Below, piece by piece: positions 40,655-53,700 of a stretch of DNA of 60,000 bases. The DNA is from Owenia fusiformis (taxonomy: Eukaryota > Annelida > Polychaeta > Sabellida > Oweniidae). A program made the position numbers and the translations under genes. The notes below the pieces were generated by a model. It saw only the letters and a program-made list of their open reading frames with translations, was not told the origin of the DNA and did not search any database. Position 1 is the first letter of the stretch, and each line of letters starts with the position of its first letter. The stretch covers positions 1,065,341-1,125,340 of the forward strand of contig CAIIXF020000008.1 of assembly GCA_903813345.2 (NCBI GenBank). The letters run 5' to 3'.

Positions 40655-41711
40655 TTAGGCGCATGTTTTCTGGATGGCTTCTATGATCGTGCTAGAGGAA
40701 TACCTCTCTTCACACAAGTTCACGAGGACATACAGATGTCTCAAAGCGTAGTCATTCTGGAAATGAGCACAAATGATTAAATCAAATTAAAAAAGACAAT
40801 TAAATGGTAAAATATATTTTAATGAAGATAACTAAAGACATTAACATTGATTAATAGTAAATCGTAAAATATCTCATTTAATGTTAAATTTTATGAATTT
40901 GTAATCATAACATAAACATCAGATGTCCCACCTCTGACAAGTTGAAGCATTTATCATTGAAGGCATCTACAGCTGGCATGTAGCAGTCGTGGCTCAGGAG
41001 AGTGTGACGTACGGAGATCAACTTCTCTGTCTTAACATGGTCATTGGTTGTCAGGGCAGTAATATGCTTTACAGTTGTTTTCACGGATTCATGGAGCTGG
41101 AAAAGGGAGAAAACATACACCTTGGTTGTCTTTCTTCCATTGTAATACACTTTGTATAAAGCTCTTAGTTGACATCAAATCTCATATGACACTTGCTCTT
41201 AAATGATAACTAAAATTAACTGACATCACTTTTCAGACTCAAACCTCCAACAACTTAAAAGTAATTTTAGAATACAATACAAAGTTTGATGGAACATAAA
41301 CTCACGTCCTGAATGTCCCTGATCTGTTGCAGTATGCTTTCTTTGTGACTTTCTGATGTGGCATCTTCAAGAGAATGGTAGAGTATAGCTAGGGGGACCT
41401 CTTCAGAGGGAACCGCATTTAGCTAAAATACACACTCATTCAATGTTAACATAAATGTATTGTAAGAGAGAAGATGGGGAAGATCTTTTAGATCTTTCAA
41501 GAATTATTGAATTTCAAAAACTCAAAAATTGCCTCCATCACCGTAAACATGTATCAAACAAAGGGGAAAAAAATGTAAACATGTAAAATTAGATATACAG
41601 GACATGTATGTAAAAGTCTTTGCTAACCTCTACTGGAGGAAGTTTTTCTTTGTGGAATGGGACAAAATCTTCACCACTTTGGAAGTCAGCTACAGGTTCA
41701 CTGGATATTGC
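40655..41711 (-). CDS. LGMN: Legumain exons 10-13: C-terminal activation peptide and death-domain-like prodomain
   Basis: Exon 10 (41711-41628, [20 protein letters not shown]) and exon 11 (41422-41306, containing [16 protein letters not shown]) cover the linker. Exon 12 (41096-40932) and exon 13 (40756-40655) form the stabilising prodomain, with conserved Cys in [11 protein letters not shown] and NDKCFNL, and [18 protein letters not shown]. The stop TAA is at 40,657-40,655. The prodomain covers the active site at neutral pH and is removed by autocleavage after Asn/Asp in the linker. Intron 9, before exon 10, holds a 4.76-kb transposon. Confidence 0.94.
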
Positions 41712-44700
41712 CTTTAATAAAAAGAAAATTGTATAAAACAGTATCAGATGTAAAAAAGTATAAAGAGCTATCATATTATATAGTATATATTGTATCTGTA
41801 TATAGCTATTATAGTCCTGCGGAATCGATGGACCTGGTTGCTTTCTAGGATGTATGCTATGTCTTTGTATTTTCTTCATCTATATGTAATTGACTTTCAA
41901 AATCAGAACTGTGCCGGTTTGGCACTGGTGGGCAAAATTTTTTACAGCCTTGTATAGGTGGCGCCCCCTATGAAATACCCTTTTAATTAAGGAATTTTTT
42001 TTAAATGATCTTGAGTAGAGCCTTTAACTCAAGCCACCTAGTATAACCTGTTATATATCCTTAATAGCATGTCTATTTTTTTTCCTTACCTAAAATCTCA
42101 TATTTACAGAGAACTGGTCATTTATCCCCCCTGATATCACATATATTCCAAGGGGTCACTATGTTTTGAAGGCATAAAATTTGAACAAAGCGTAATTGTG
42201 ATCTTACATTATTCATAGATATGACTTGATACATGTTTTGGATGGTGTTAAAATAAAACGTTCCTGTCTTATATATTTTAAGAGAAAAAAATTATTTGTT
42301 ATTACAGTATATCCTATATTCAACGATATGCAATTTGTATAAAAGTTACATTCAAAAGTCTATTTTGATTAAATTATCCTAACACCATCATGGATTTAAA
42401 TACATTTTATTATATGAAGTAACTATTTTAATTTTAACACATGAAAACAGAAATCAAGGATTAAGTACTAATTGTTTAGTTAAGCCCATGGTCATGCCAC
42501 CATGTTTGAAGAGGGGGGGGGGTAATGTTACCGGACATTCTGCCAATTAGTAGGTGTTAACGTGGAATACTTATTAACTTCATACAGGTTTGGCTAGATA
42601 GTTACTGGATGATGAAAGGGTTTGAAATAATGTTCATAAAAATTTGTTTCTGTCATAATAAACTAATTTTTAAGATATTGTAGCTCATTGAGTGTCAGCT
42701 TTTATTCCGTTATCAAGGGTATCATTTTTGGTCTCTTTATCCAGTACTTCTTGGACAGCTTGCAGAACAATTCCATCATCAAGATCATCATCATTTGTTT
42801 CATTGGTGAATGTGACCATTAGTCTGGTATGTTTATGCAACACTCTTCACCTTTGCAAAGGCAAAATATACTGCATGACAAAGTAGTCTTACAGCACAGA
42901 CAACAATCTATACCACAAATGATATCATTGCTGGCACACTTCTCACGTGTACAATGTATCATCTTTAGCACTGAGTCTGGTGCACATAAATAAGATTAAC
43001 TGACACTAATATGTTGTTGACAATATCCATTTGCCAGCCATACTCCGTTGGTTGCAACTTAGGAGGTAAGGGTTGGGCTGCATGTTTACACAGGGATGTT
43101 TGTAGATGAGCATGTTTCCAAAAAGGTTGCAATGATTGTAGTTCTGGCAGCATTTCTCTTGGTCCACACATCATATCTAACATCAGATGACTGGATTGAT
43201 ACCATAACATGCTGCTGTGAATTTAGTAGCCTGTGTCTTTACATCAGATATTGGTATGTTGTCTTCTCCAATCCAGCTTAAAGGAGCATTTCCAGTCTGG
43301 TGTTAACTGCTTTAGTCTTGCCTATGCGGTATAGACTAGATGTTGTGTCACAGTCTGTCAGGCTGAGGGCAGCAAGAAGTTGTGAGGTGACATTTTTGTT
43401 GGAAGTTGACACAGACTCCAGAGTAACATAAGCAATTAGATAGTGTTTTTTTCATAGTAGTGAAGCAATAGGATTAAGACACTAGTGTCTTCACATACTA
43501 CATTGATATTTTTACTTCCAGTTTTGCTGTTCATAACATACTTGTTTGTTGATGTTTTCAGGTTACCAGATTCATCAAACATAGAGGTGGGGATGGGTGC
43601 CATTGGCCCAGCTCAATGACTTGATAGTTTTCATATCAACATTGGCTTCAGAAGGGGGAGGGCGCTGGGGGTAACCGCCCCCTCCCTTTCCCAGATTTTT
43701 TTGGATTTGAAACTGAGGCTAGAATTTGAAAGCTTTTGAGAGCTTATTAAAGTCAAATGATACTATGCCATTATTTAGTCTATATCAAGCCAGATCTCAT
43801 TTCTCATTAAGATATTTACATATGTTATTCTGTACCTTCGTTTCTAAGGAACCAATACAGTATGTAAATACTTTGGAGAATAAGAGCAAAATGTATATTT
43901 TAGTAAAATTCAAAGTCAATGTCAGTTTTCTTAAAACACAATTTTCTCTTGTTTTTTGGGAATGTTGTGCTGAGACATGTTCAGAATGTACCAGAGAGGA
44001 TCTAAATCTGAAAATTTTCTGAGGGCATCCATCCACGCTTCACGCACGATCCATCCATTTCCAAACCCCTCCCTTGCGAAATCCTTCTGGCACCCCTGTA
44101 TCAAGTTGCCAGTTTATTACCAGGCTCAAACTCGATAGTAAATGAGATTGGTGTCATGGACAACCTTGAGCATAACTATATGAAATAATAAAAATTAAAT
44201 CTTAATCACTGAAATAGAGAATAGAGGTTTAAAGGTTATATAAATAAGACAGACCTATGAAACTTTTTCTAATATCAAATATTATATATTACCTTTGAAG
44301 TCAGTGGTTCATAGGATCTGGATCATAGGATCTAGAGGATCGATTACAGCACTCAATGATTCTCTGAGCTTCAGTCTGTCTATGCAGTGAGCCTCAACAT
44401 TTGTGAGGCTCTCTTCTTTGTGTCTGGTCACAATAGAGGATTGGGCATTGACAGTTTCACCAAGGTCCTGGATATTGAGTTGAGGATCTGACTGCATATA
44501 TGCATGCTGAGATCTCAGAGAAGTGTTTGACTGAATGAGTTGCCTATGATTCCAGATGGTCCATGGCCGTACCTAATATAGTACTAAACAAAAATATCAA
44601 AAAGGCCCTAATTGAGTTTTAATGTCCCATTTAAGAACCCCTATTCTAACTTTCGAAAATGAATTCTAGCAATATCACCCAATAGGAATCTACTTGTTGA

Positions 44701-47700
44701 GATTAATGAGTTCTTCTGAGAAATTGAGGATTTCAGCAAGGGTGCATTGACTTAACATGGGGACATACCTAAAGGTATCCCCAGACTAAGTCAATGGTCA
44801 ATGGCTCTTTCCCCATGTTCAGTCAATGCATCCTTGCTAAAATCATCATTTTCTCAGAAGAACAGTTGATTGAGTCTAAACAAGTAGATTCATGTGGGAT
44901 AGTATTGCTATAATCCATTTTCAAAGGTAAGAATAGGGGATCTTAACAGGACATTGGGTTTGCTTTGCAGAACATTTTGTTGGTACTAATAAGTGGTCTC
45001 TATCATCATATCTAACCAGATTCCATTCCAAATGGGATGACGGGTGACATGCTGTCCTTGTAGAAACTCAACAACATTCTGTGGATGTCTCCCCATGTCT
45101 GACAGAACAGTGCTTACTAGTTATATTGTCATGCAGAAACGAAATGGGGAAGCATAGATTGATCAACAGCAGCCAAACGGAGCAGCCAGTTGCCTTCCCT
45201 TTCAGCCCTAACAAGTTGCACAATGATAAATACTGGCATTTGTACTTTTCTTTCTGACAATTTAGTGTTGTGTTAAGAACATCTATGAGTTCCTGGTAGC
45301 TGTTTACCTGATGAATTACTTGTCTCGAAAATTCTTCAGCAAGGAGTCTCAATGCTTGAACATTGTTAGGGTAATTCTTGCCTGTTGATCTTGGTTTCCC
45401 CAGCAAATTGGGTATCTCTACTATTCAACTGTCTGACATTAGGATGCCGACACAACCAACAAAACTCATGAGCATGCACATGCCCCGAACCTGTTGATGA
45501 ATGTATAATAAAGGTTGTTGGGGTCCAGAAAATGACATCAGTGGCTACTTTGTACAACTGCTGGTGCGTTCTCAAAATTGTGTAATCTTGCTTATATGTT
45601 TGGGTCAACTCCTTTGCCTGATGCATGATGGTTTACATTGTGCTTGGGTCCACTGACTTAACATCAAGGAGTTGGCTGTAGGCAAGTTTTATTGCAGGTT
45701 AAATGATGGCGCCACTAGTCCTAGCTAACCTAGTAGTGTAGCCCCAGAATTATGGTGTCCCTGGTACAGATGTAACACTTCCAATAAATGGTCTAAAATT
45801 TGACCCTTATAAGCAGGGATGACCTACTTACACTGTCAACAATGAGTTTCTTTCACATTTCAAACTTGTCATCTAACCCCCCCCCCCTTCCTCCCTCTAT
45901 AAAAGGGTATACATTATAATTTTCTGAAATATTTTAATTTAAAGAACCTGTATCTTACATAAATAGCTTAGTTTGATAGATAGACTCACAGAATCTGCTG
46001 ATATTATATTTTTCAATGTTTCACAGTGATTACAGTGATATTTTTCATACATATTAATATTGCTGAATACAAGGAAGTCTATGTTAATATATTTATTTTC
46101 TCTTCAACTAAATAAAATACAAGTCTCATATTTCCACACTATCTCTGGCATGGGTTAATTTAAAGTCATGGATAATTTCAGATCACAATCTTGTTTAGTT
46201 TGCAAAATATGCTTATTAAACATAGTGACCCCTTAAAAATAGGTGGTGCTAGGGTAACAAATCAAGCATATCTCATTAAATTTGTGATTCTATGTGATGA
46301 AACATAGTTGACATGTTGTTTAGACTAAATACAGTTTATCTGAATTGGTTAAAGTTTTCAACTCTACCAACAGCCCTTTAAAAAAAATATTTTGTGAAAT
46401 GGGCATTTTACAAGGGGCGCCACCTATACAATGCTGTAAAAAAATTTGCCCACCAGTGCCAGTCCGGCACAGTTCTGATTTTGAAAGTAATTAACTTATA
46501 GATAAAGAAAATACAAAGATATAGCATACATCCTAGAAGGCAACCAAAAGTTTCAATATGCCATTATTCCGCTGGACTATTATATATTCAGAAAAACCAC
46601 TGTTTTGAATCTGACAAGGTGATATGTCTCAAATACCCTATTTTAGAAAAGACTTGAACTACATGTTAATATAACATATAATTGGTAACAAATTCTTCAT
46701 TTCTCCAATGTGCTTTTGATCTTTGTGATTGTAATGTCTGCTGTTATAACAAGACAAGATAAAGAACACATACACTTTGAAATTATGAATGAAATCCTGC
46801 AGAATGAATAACCTACCATATCTCCATATTCCATGACATGACTCGTGTTGGTCTCCTTCTTCACAATCTTGAACTGCTTCTGCAGGGTTTCTGTGTTCAA
46901 GTTTTCCTAAAACCAGATTGAGAAACAGAATCAAAGATATGAAGATATTCAACCTGGGTGTTGAGCTATGGATAAATTTCACAGTACGTAACAGAGGAAC
47001 AAGGTTACCACATAAATACCAGCCCTAAGAACTGGAACCAAATATTATAACATGGGCACTACTGGTCTGTATTTCAACTTTGGCAAGCAGTAAATTCAAA
47101 GACTGTATATGTGCAATGGAATAAATTTATTTACTGATTTTGTCTATGCATGTTCTTTATGTAAAAATAATAATGAAATATTTTATCCCATAAAAGTGCA
47201 TCTTATTTTTACCATATCAGAGTCTTCCATCCACTTGACACTGTAGACATCCCCAAGGTAAGTCCTGCGCTTCTTGTCAAAGTAACAGGCATATGAGGAC
47301 TCCTTGGCATTAGAAGCAGTTGTGGCAAACACTGGAAAGTGATGAAAATCATAGAGGTTACACCAAGGAATTGAGACTAACAGATAATTATACTGACATG
47401 TATTGAGAGAAGTATTTGACAAACAAACATATTTTGAAAAACAGATCTTTTTAACTGAAATTTCAGTATTTTATTCAGGATGAAATCTGTGTACTGTGAA
47501 CACCTATGGAGCCATACAAATGTGTTCACTGTAGGCAGGTGTTCACTACAGAATACATACTGAGTATGTGTGAAGGAAGGGTGTCTACTAGGGACAGGTG
47601 TGCACGAGAGAGAGAGGTGATCACTTAGACAGGTTTTACTGTACATATATTTACCATTTATGTCTTTGGCAAGGAGATTTTCAAACATGGACCCAGATTC

Positions 47701-50700
47701 ACAGGCCTCAATGTAGAATACCATCTGGAAATACAAAGTTGAGGTTCATGGATTATTTGATTTTATAAGCTAAGGGAAAAAAGCTACATTGGTACATGTT
47801 ACACAGCAGAGTTAAACTGTTTTGTTACGAAGCATTTTGACATCAAGCTTCATAATGAAGGATTTTGTGCCTCTTTAATACCTCAAAAATCCCTTATTAC
47901 AAAGTTTTTCGTCAAAATGATTTGTAACGAAGAATTAAAACCTGCTGTGTAACTGTATTGTTTTTATCTAAATATAGTTTGAGACTACTCTACACTATAG
48001 CCATGTCACTGCTTAGTTCTGTTAATGTTGTGATCATTTTTGAAAATATAACCTGCTTACTTTCCCATTGACTTCCATACAAATATTTCGCTAGGTATGT
48101 AATACTCTCTATTATAGCCACTTGATTTTGAAAGAGTATAAATGAAAATGTTTTATTGGTTTCCCGTAGCCTTTAAAGATGCAAATACGTTTCAGCTGTG
48201 TATGAGCAAATAAGAGGCGAATTACATTAAACTTACTTGTGCATATTTCTTGGCTTCGTACATGCTTTTAATTGCTTGATTTAAATCCTTGGCATGAAGC
48301 TATAAAAATGAAAAAATAACTTCATGATGAATGATGATATAACATGTAATCTATAATTATATTTTACAACAGTTATTTATTGCAATATGTTAAGTAAATG
48401 TTGTATTAACTAAACAATCAAATTGAGTGGTGTTGCCAAAAAGAGATTTTACTTTACAGTATTACAATTCTTAATTCATAAATTGAGACATTGTGTATGA
48501 AATATGATATGCTGTACATTCACTGTAAAAGTATTCAACAATATTGCATTGCAATGATTAGAGAATAAATCCTTAGTGTTATACATGTTTTTATTATACA
48601 ATATACAAAGTGGTATTTGTAATTTATTTATTTATGCAGGATGGTTATTTGAAGAAACATGCAATAGTGCAAAAACATGCAATAGTGAGAAAAATCATGC
48701 AAAAGTGTGCAAAAACATGCAATAGTGTGTAAAAACATGCAATAGTATGCAAAAACATGCAATAGTGTGAAAAACATGCAATAGGGTGCAAGAACATGCA
48801 ATAGTCTATAATATATGGAAAAATTACATGCAAAAACATACAAAAGTGTTAATATTTATCAGAAGTGTAAAAGATGGAACTACGATAAAGTATACAGTAA
48901 AGTAATGTGTTACATGCAAATAGACAGTGAAATGTATAACTGAAGCCAAAAACGCAGGTGTAAAGCACTATACTTTGAAGTTTATCCATATTTATGATCA
49001 AAGTTATTAAATTCATTTTCCTGACCAAAACGAAGGTAATATATGTAATAATAGTAGCCTTGCATCATATCTCTGAATTCTTCTTTTTAACTATACCACT
49101 GAGTAATTCATAATTGAGGAATTGTGGTCTTGATGCCAGACTAGAAATATTCATACTCTATAATACAATATGTGTTATATTGCATTAAAATAAGTGATTT
49201 ATGTAAGCAGTGTCTTTAAATATAATACATGTCATATGATGTGTCATTCTGAATATGTGTCACCTAAATATGTGTCATAGTGTGTAACATACATGCAGGT
49301 ATGTTCCGTTTGCTTCTTACTCTGTTGAAGAAAATATTAGGAAACCCGAGAAGCCCTGGTGCACCATGGTCAATAAATGTAACGAAAACATTATCCTTCG
49401 CTCCACTAGAAAATAAAACTCAAGCACTGGACTACTTATGATTGTTTCTCAGTAAGGTTGACCTTTAATCAAGTGGTGTATTTGAACCAACCTATGATAA
49501 TGCAGCTCCTAAAACAAACTCCATCTATATTTGGTGTGCATAAAAAATGTAACAACATAGTGCAAGAATGGAATACATGTATAGAATTTATCACATTGTT
49601 GAGGTCAGATCTCTATGACATTGACAACGTGTAATTCGTTTTATATCATTCATATGCATAAGCAGAACATTCTATGACTTTTTGTAAATAAATGATGCAA
49701 AAAATTAAAACTTAAGTCAAAGAGAATTATCATACTAAAAATATAACATAATTTTAGTTTTTAAGTTTTAGTAAAAAAGTAAATAATTTATATCTGCAGC
49801 AGTTGAGGCATCTATGAATGTTAATTATATTTACATGTATATTATATATATTATATTTATATGTATATAATTATTTATACCACTCTAAGTCCAATTACAG
49901 TTGTATAACATGGGTCTATAACAACGATATACAGTGGAGAGTGGTATATCGTCATCGTATACAACTCCTCCGTATACACTCCAGCGTATACCACTGTAGA
50001 AGTGCATTCTGGGAACTAATGAATAAAAAAATCATGAAAATGTTCATGATTTCCTAGAATCAAGTGACGTCATAAATGGTTCCGGCATGATTTGCTAGAA
50101 TCAAGCCACGTCATAAATGGTTCGAGATCAACATCAGCATTATTGAGTTGGCTATGGGATATTTCTAGGGTTTTTAATTGTTATGATTGTGTTCGAATCA
50201 ACTGTAATTGAACTTAGAGTGGCATAATAAGATTATATAATGGTTCATTCTGTATATCGTGCATTTTATACTCTCGTGAGAATATTATATATTCACTCGT
50301 TCGCTACGCTCACTTGTGAATATATCATATACTCACTCGAGTATAAACACGATATACAGAAAGAACCATTATATAACCTCATAATATACATATTATCTGT
50401 ATTTTCTTACAGCAAGTTATTTCCTTGTGGGAAAACTAAACTGCAAATAAAACAAACATTTGATTATTAATTCAGGTATTCAGTCTGTAGCCAAACCCCA
50501 AGAAAATATTGCCAATCTTAACTTTATGAATGTTTTTAGGTAATCTACTGTACCACAGTTTATGTTTAATCATTTCTTAGGGCCTGCATTAGACTGGATT
50601 GTATCAGAAGCCCCAAAAGCAGAAGAAATCAGAAGATGTCTTACAAACTTGGATGGGAATGCAAATATCCCTGGTGCACCATGATCCACAAGGTTAACAA

Positions 50701-53700
50701 ATACATGGTCATTAGGTCCACTAAAAGTAATAAACATAAGCCACTATACTATATTATACCACTATACCATACTAGACTATAGAGGTTACTATAGGACACC
50801 AAAATTTCAACTGAATGGTCAATTATCAATTCATGTTATTTTTCTGTTTTGATAACATTTGTGTAAATTTTGTTATGGCTAAACCTCTGCATCCCAATAT
50901 AACAAAATTTGATAATTTGTTTTTTTAAATTTTACCCCCTCCCCTAACAAAATGAACCTCCAAAACTGCTGACAATTAGATACAACCAGCCCAAAGATAA
51001 CCAAATACATGGATATTAGTAAGTGAGAAGTGAGAACACTAATAAAAAGAACTAAGAAAGATCTTAAAAAAATGTTAAAAGATTATAAATAAGCATGCTA
51101 AAGGTACATACAAGAAATTGCTAAAAACCAGGCAGATCAATGCAATCTTTTAATAGGCATACAGTAAGTTGATTAGTAAATTGAAGAATATAAAACACAG
51201 CATGCATGTAGTTGCCATATTATCCCATATGATAAATGCTAAAGGTAGATACACATAGTGAGAAATTGCATGATTGTCATTACTTAATAATATTGATGAA
51301 ATTGATATTTGGCACTATTTAACGAAGACATTTACACATTATGGAAGAATGACTCATTTAAAGTCAAAATATTTTGATTCAAATATGAAATTTCATGAAA
51401 TCATTTTTTAACTTTTGTTAATGAAGATGTGAAACTACCTTAATATGGCAAATCATGTACAGTACAATGCATACATTTAAAGTTTGTTTTTCGGTACATA
51501 ATGTACATGTATATATTTTTTTCTCTGATTGCACTATGCATGATACATGACTGTAAAATAACGCCAATTTTACCATATGACAAAACCTATGACAACTACA
51601 GTATGTCACATGACACAGAGGTATGTCATATGACATCAAAACCTACCAATCCACTTGGGAATGCGACCAATCCAGTGGCACCATGATCCACAAAATTGAC
51701 AAACACACGATCATTCTTGCCGCTTTAAGATCAAATCACAAAATTGGTCTTTATTATCTAAGTTATTGTAAAGTCTTCAAAAACTCTCCATAGACAATGA
51801 AATATAATAGTTAGCTAGCAAATTACAAATTATGGTATTGTCTGCCTGTTGATCACCACTAACAGGGGCAACTTGAAAACAAACATTTAGCAAAACTATG
51901 AACAATTTAGAGAAATACTGATTTCAAGTACCAAATGATGTTTACTGCATCTCATAAGGTCAGCATATAAAATACTTCAAATCCCAGGTCATCTACGAGA
52001 GTAATTAACTCTCTCATAAAAGTGTATAAATTATATTCCTGTTGACTCGAAGTTCAAAAATAAATAATTAAGGATAAATATTGAATTCAAGAAAAATATG
52101 GAAAGTTTTACAGTTTAAGAAGTGCCCTGACCATTCTCAGGTTATAAAGCCTACAGTAAAACCTGTGAAATTGGAACACCTTTGGTACCTCTTAAAGGTG
52201 TTCAAGTTTAGAGGTGTTCTACTTTCAGAGGGTCTGAGTTAACATTGCATCTATGGGTCATGAGACTCTAAAGGGATGACAGTTTTTAATGTATTAAGTT
52301 TTGTATTGTTCACATTATATGGATTGTACACATTTATATCTATTGTATACATACCTTTTAATGACTTTTCCACTGCCTTTGTTCTTCATGGCTTCTTCAT
52401 TTCCTTGAAGAACATTCAAGAAATTTTCTGGAGTTACGTCCTGTAACAAGACATACCAGGTAGTTATATGTAGGAAGAACAGCTATATATATATCTCCAT
52501 ATGCTAATATGCCATTCATAGTTATTCAAATGGTAAAATAAATAGAAAGGTAAAATTAAAAGTAAAACTACATACATTCGGTGCTCTCTTCAGATAATTC
52601 ACATGAGTGCAAAATTTTCATTTTCAAGGATTTGTGAAGGAACAATTGAAATATGCGAATTTTTAGACTTACAAATATGAGAAATATGCGAATTTTTAGT
52701 GTAACAAATTAAAAGTTGTGGAAATGAGGTTCAAAATGGGTAAAAGCCTGTTTTTATATTCTCAAGTGGGTCCAGCTTCAATATTTGGAGACATCAATAA
52801 CTTTTTGTAAGACATTATCCCAATAAAGAGAGAGTGTGAGACTAAGTACATGTTGAGGCCCAGGTACCTGAAATGATATGTTTAAATAGCACCCTGCTGT
52901 AGTCTGCTGTCAACTATTCAACTTTATACTAGCTCATACAATAAATAAATAAAGCTGAAAAAGATTAAAAATGTTAGACAATATACATGTTTTTAAAATC
53001 ATTTATTACTGCATTCCAGGCCCCAGAGTCGAGTCCATGTTTTTAAATTACACAATACTACTACAAAATCTGTGCTTGGAGCTCTTAATAAACTATAAAA
53101 GTCATGGAAAACGATATAATGGCTGATGTAACCTGGGTGAACTTCAGGTAAATAAACAATGTAAACAGATACATGTATGTTGAACATCACAAGACTCTAT
53201 ATTGTATCATATGATCCAGGTATGACATCCACCTGATAAATTAATTAGTGTATTAAAACCCATGATGCCATTAATACTTCTTGTTTACTCATAAACCACT
53301 TGATAAACAATACATTTATAACATTTCATTTTAAGTAGAAATTCAAAATGACATCAAAAAGTCAAAATCATTTTCACCTCATATCAATGGAACAAATAGA
53401 AGCGATCTTAAGATAATTTAGAACAATAGGCAATTCAAGTTTTCAAGTAGTTTTCATCTAAGTTAAATGTAATCAGACATTATGATCATAAATACATAGG
53501 TCTTATGACTAAAATGTGATCAGTGCTCCTCTTAAAGCCACTCTACAACTCTCACATATGTTAACATGGGATGAACAGCACTTAAAAGATACAACAGGGA
53601 GGATATCAGGTTGACCTTAAAAACAAGTGATAAATAAATAATTTTATATTAATTTATGATATTTGTGGATTGATTGATAGGGATGAATTATGATATACCA

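Larger units (their letters stand above)
41814..46577 (-). mobile_element. 4.76-kb DNA transposon remnant in legumain intron 9
   Basis: Long terminal inverted repeats of roughly 170 bp. The left runs GTCCTGCGGAA ... GCTTTCTAGGATGTATGCTA ... TCAGAACTGTGCCGG ... AGGTGGCGCCCC (41,814-41,985), with the matching complement at about 46,405-46,577. TATTATA directly flanks both outer ends (41,807-41,813 and 46,578-46,584), a likely 7-bp target duplication. The interior has a decayed - strand protein (45,626-42,880). I cannot assign a superfamily from memory. Confidence 0.75.

Noticed and set aside
48628-48843. Small Cys/His/Phe-rich protein on -
   Set aside because: Artefact of the ACATGCAATAGTG minisatellite.
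49321-51722. Three legumain-like exons as remnants of separate duplicated legumain genes
   Set aside because: Only this one exon is repeated; exons 4 and 6 occur once on either side, with no extra copies of other exons between them.
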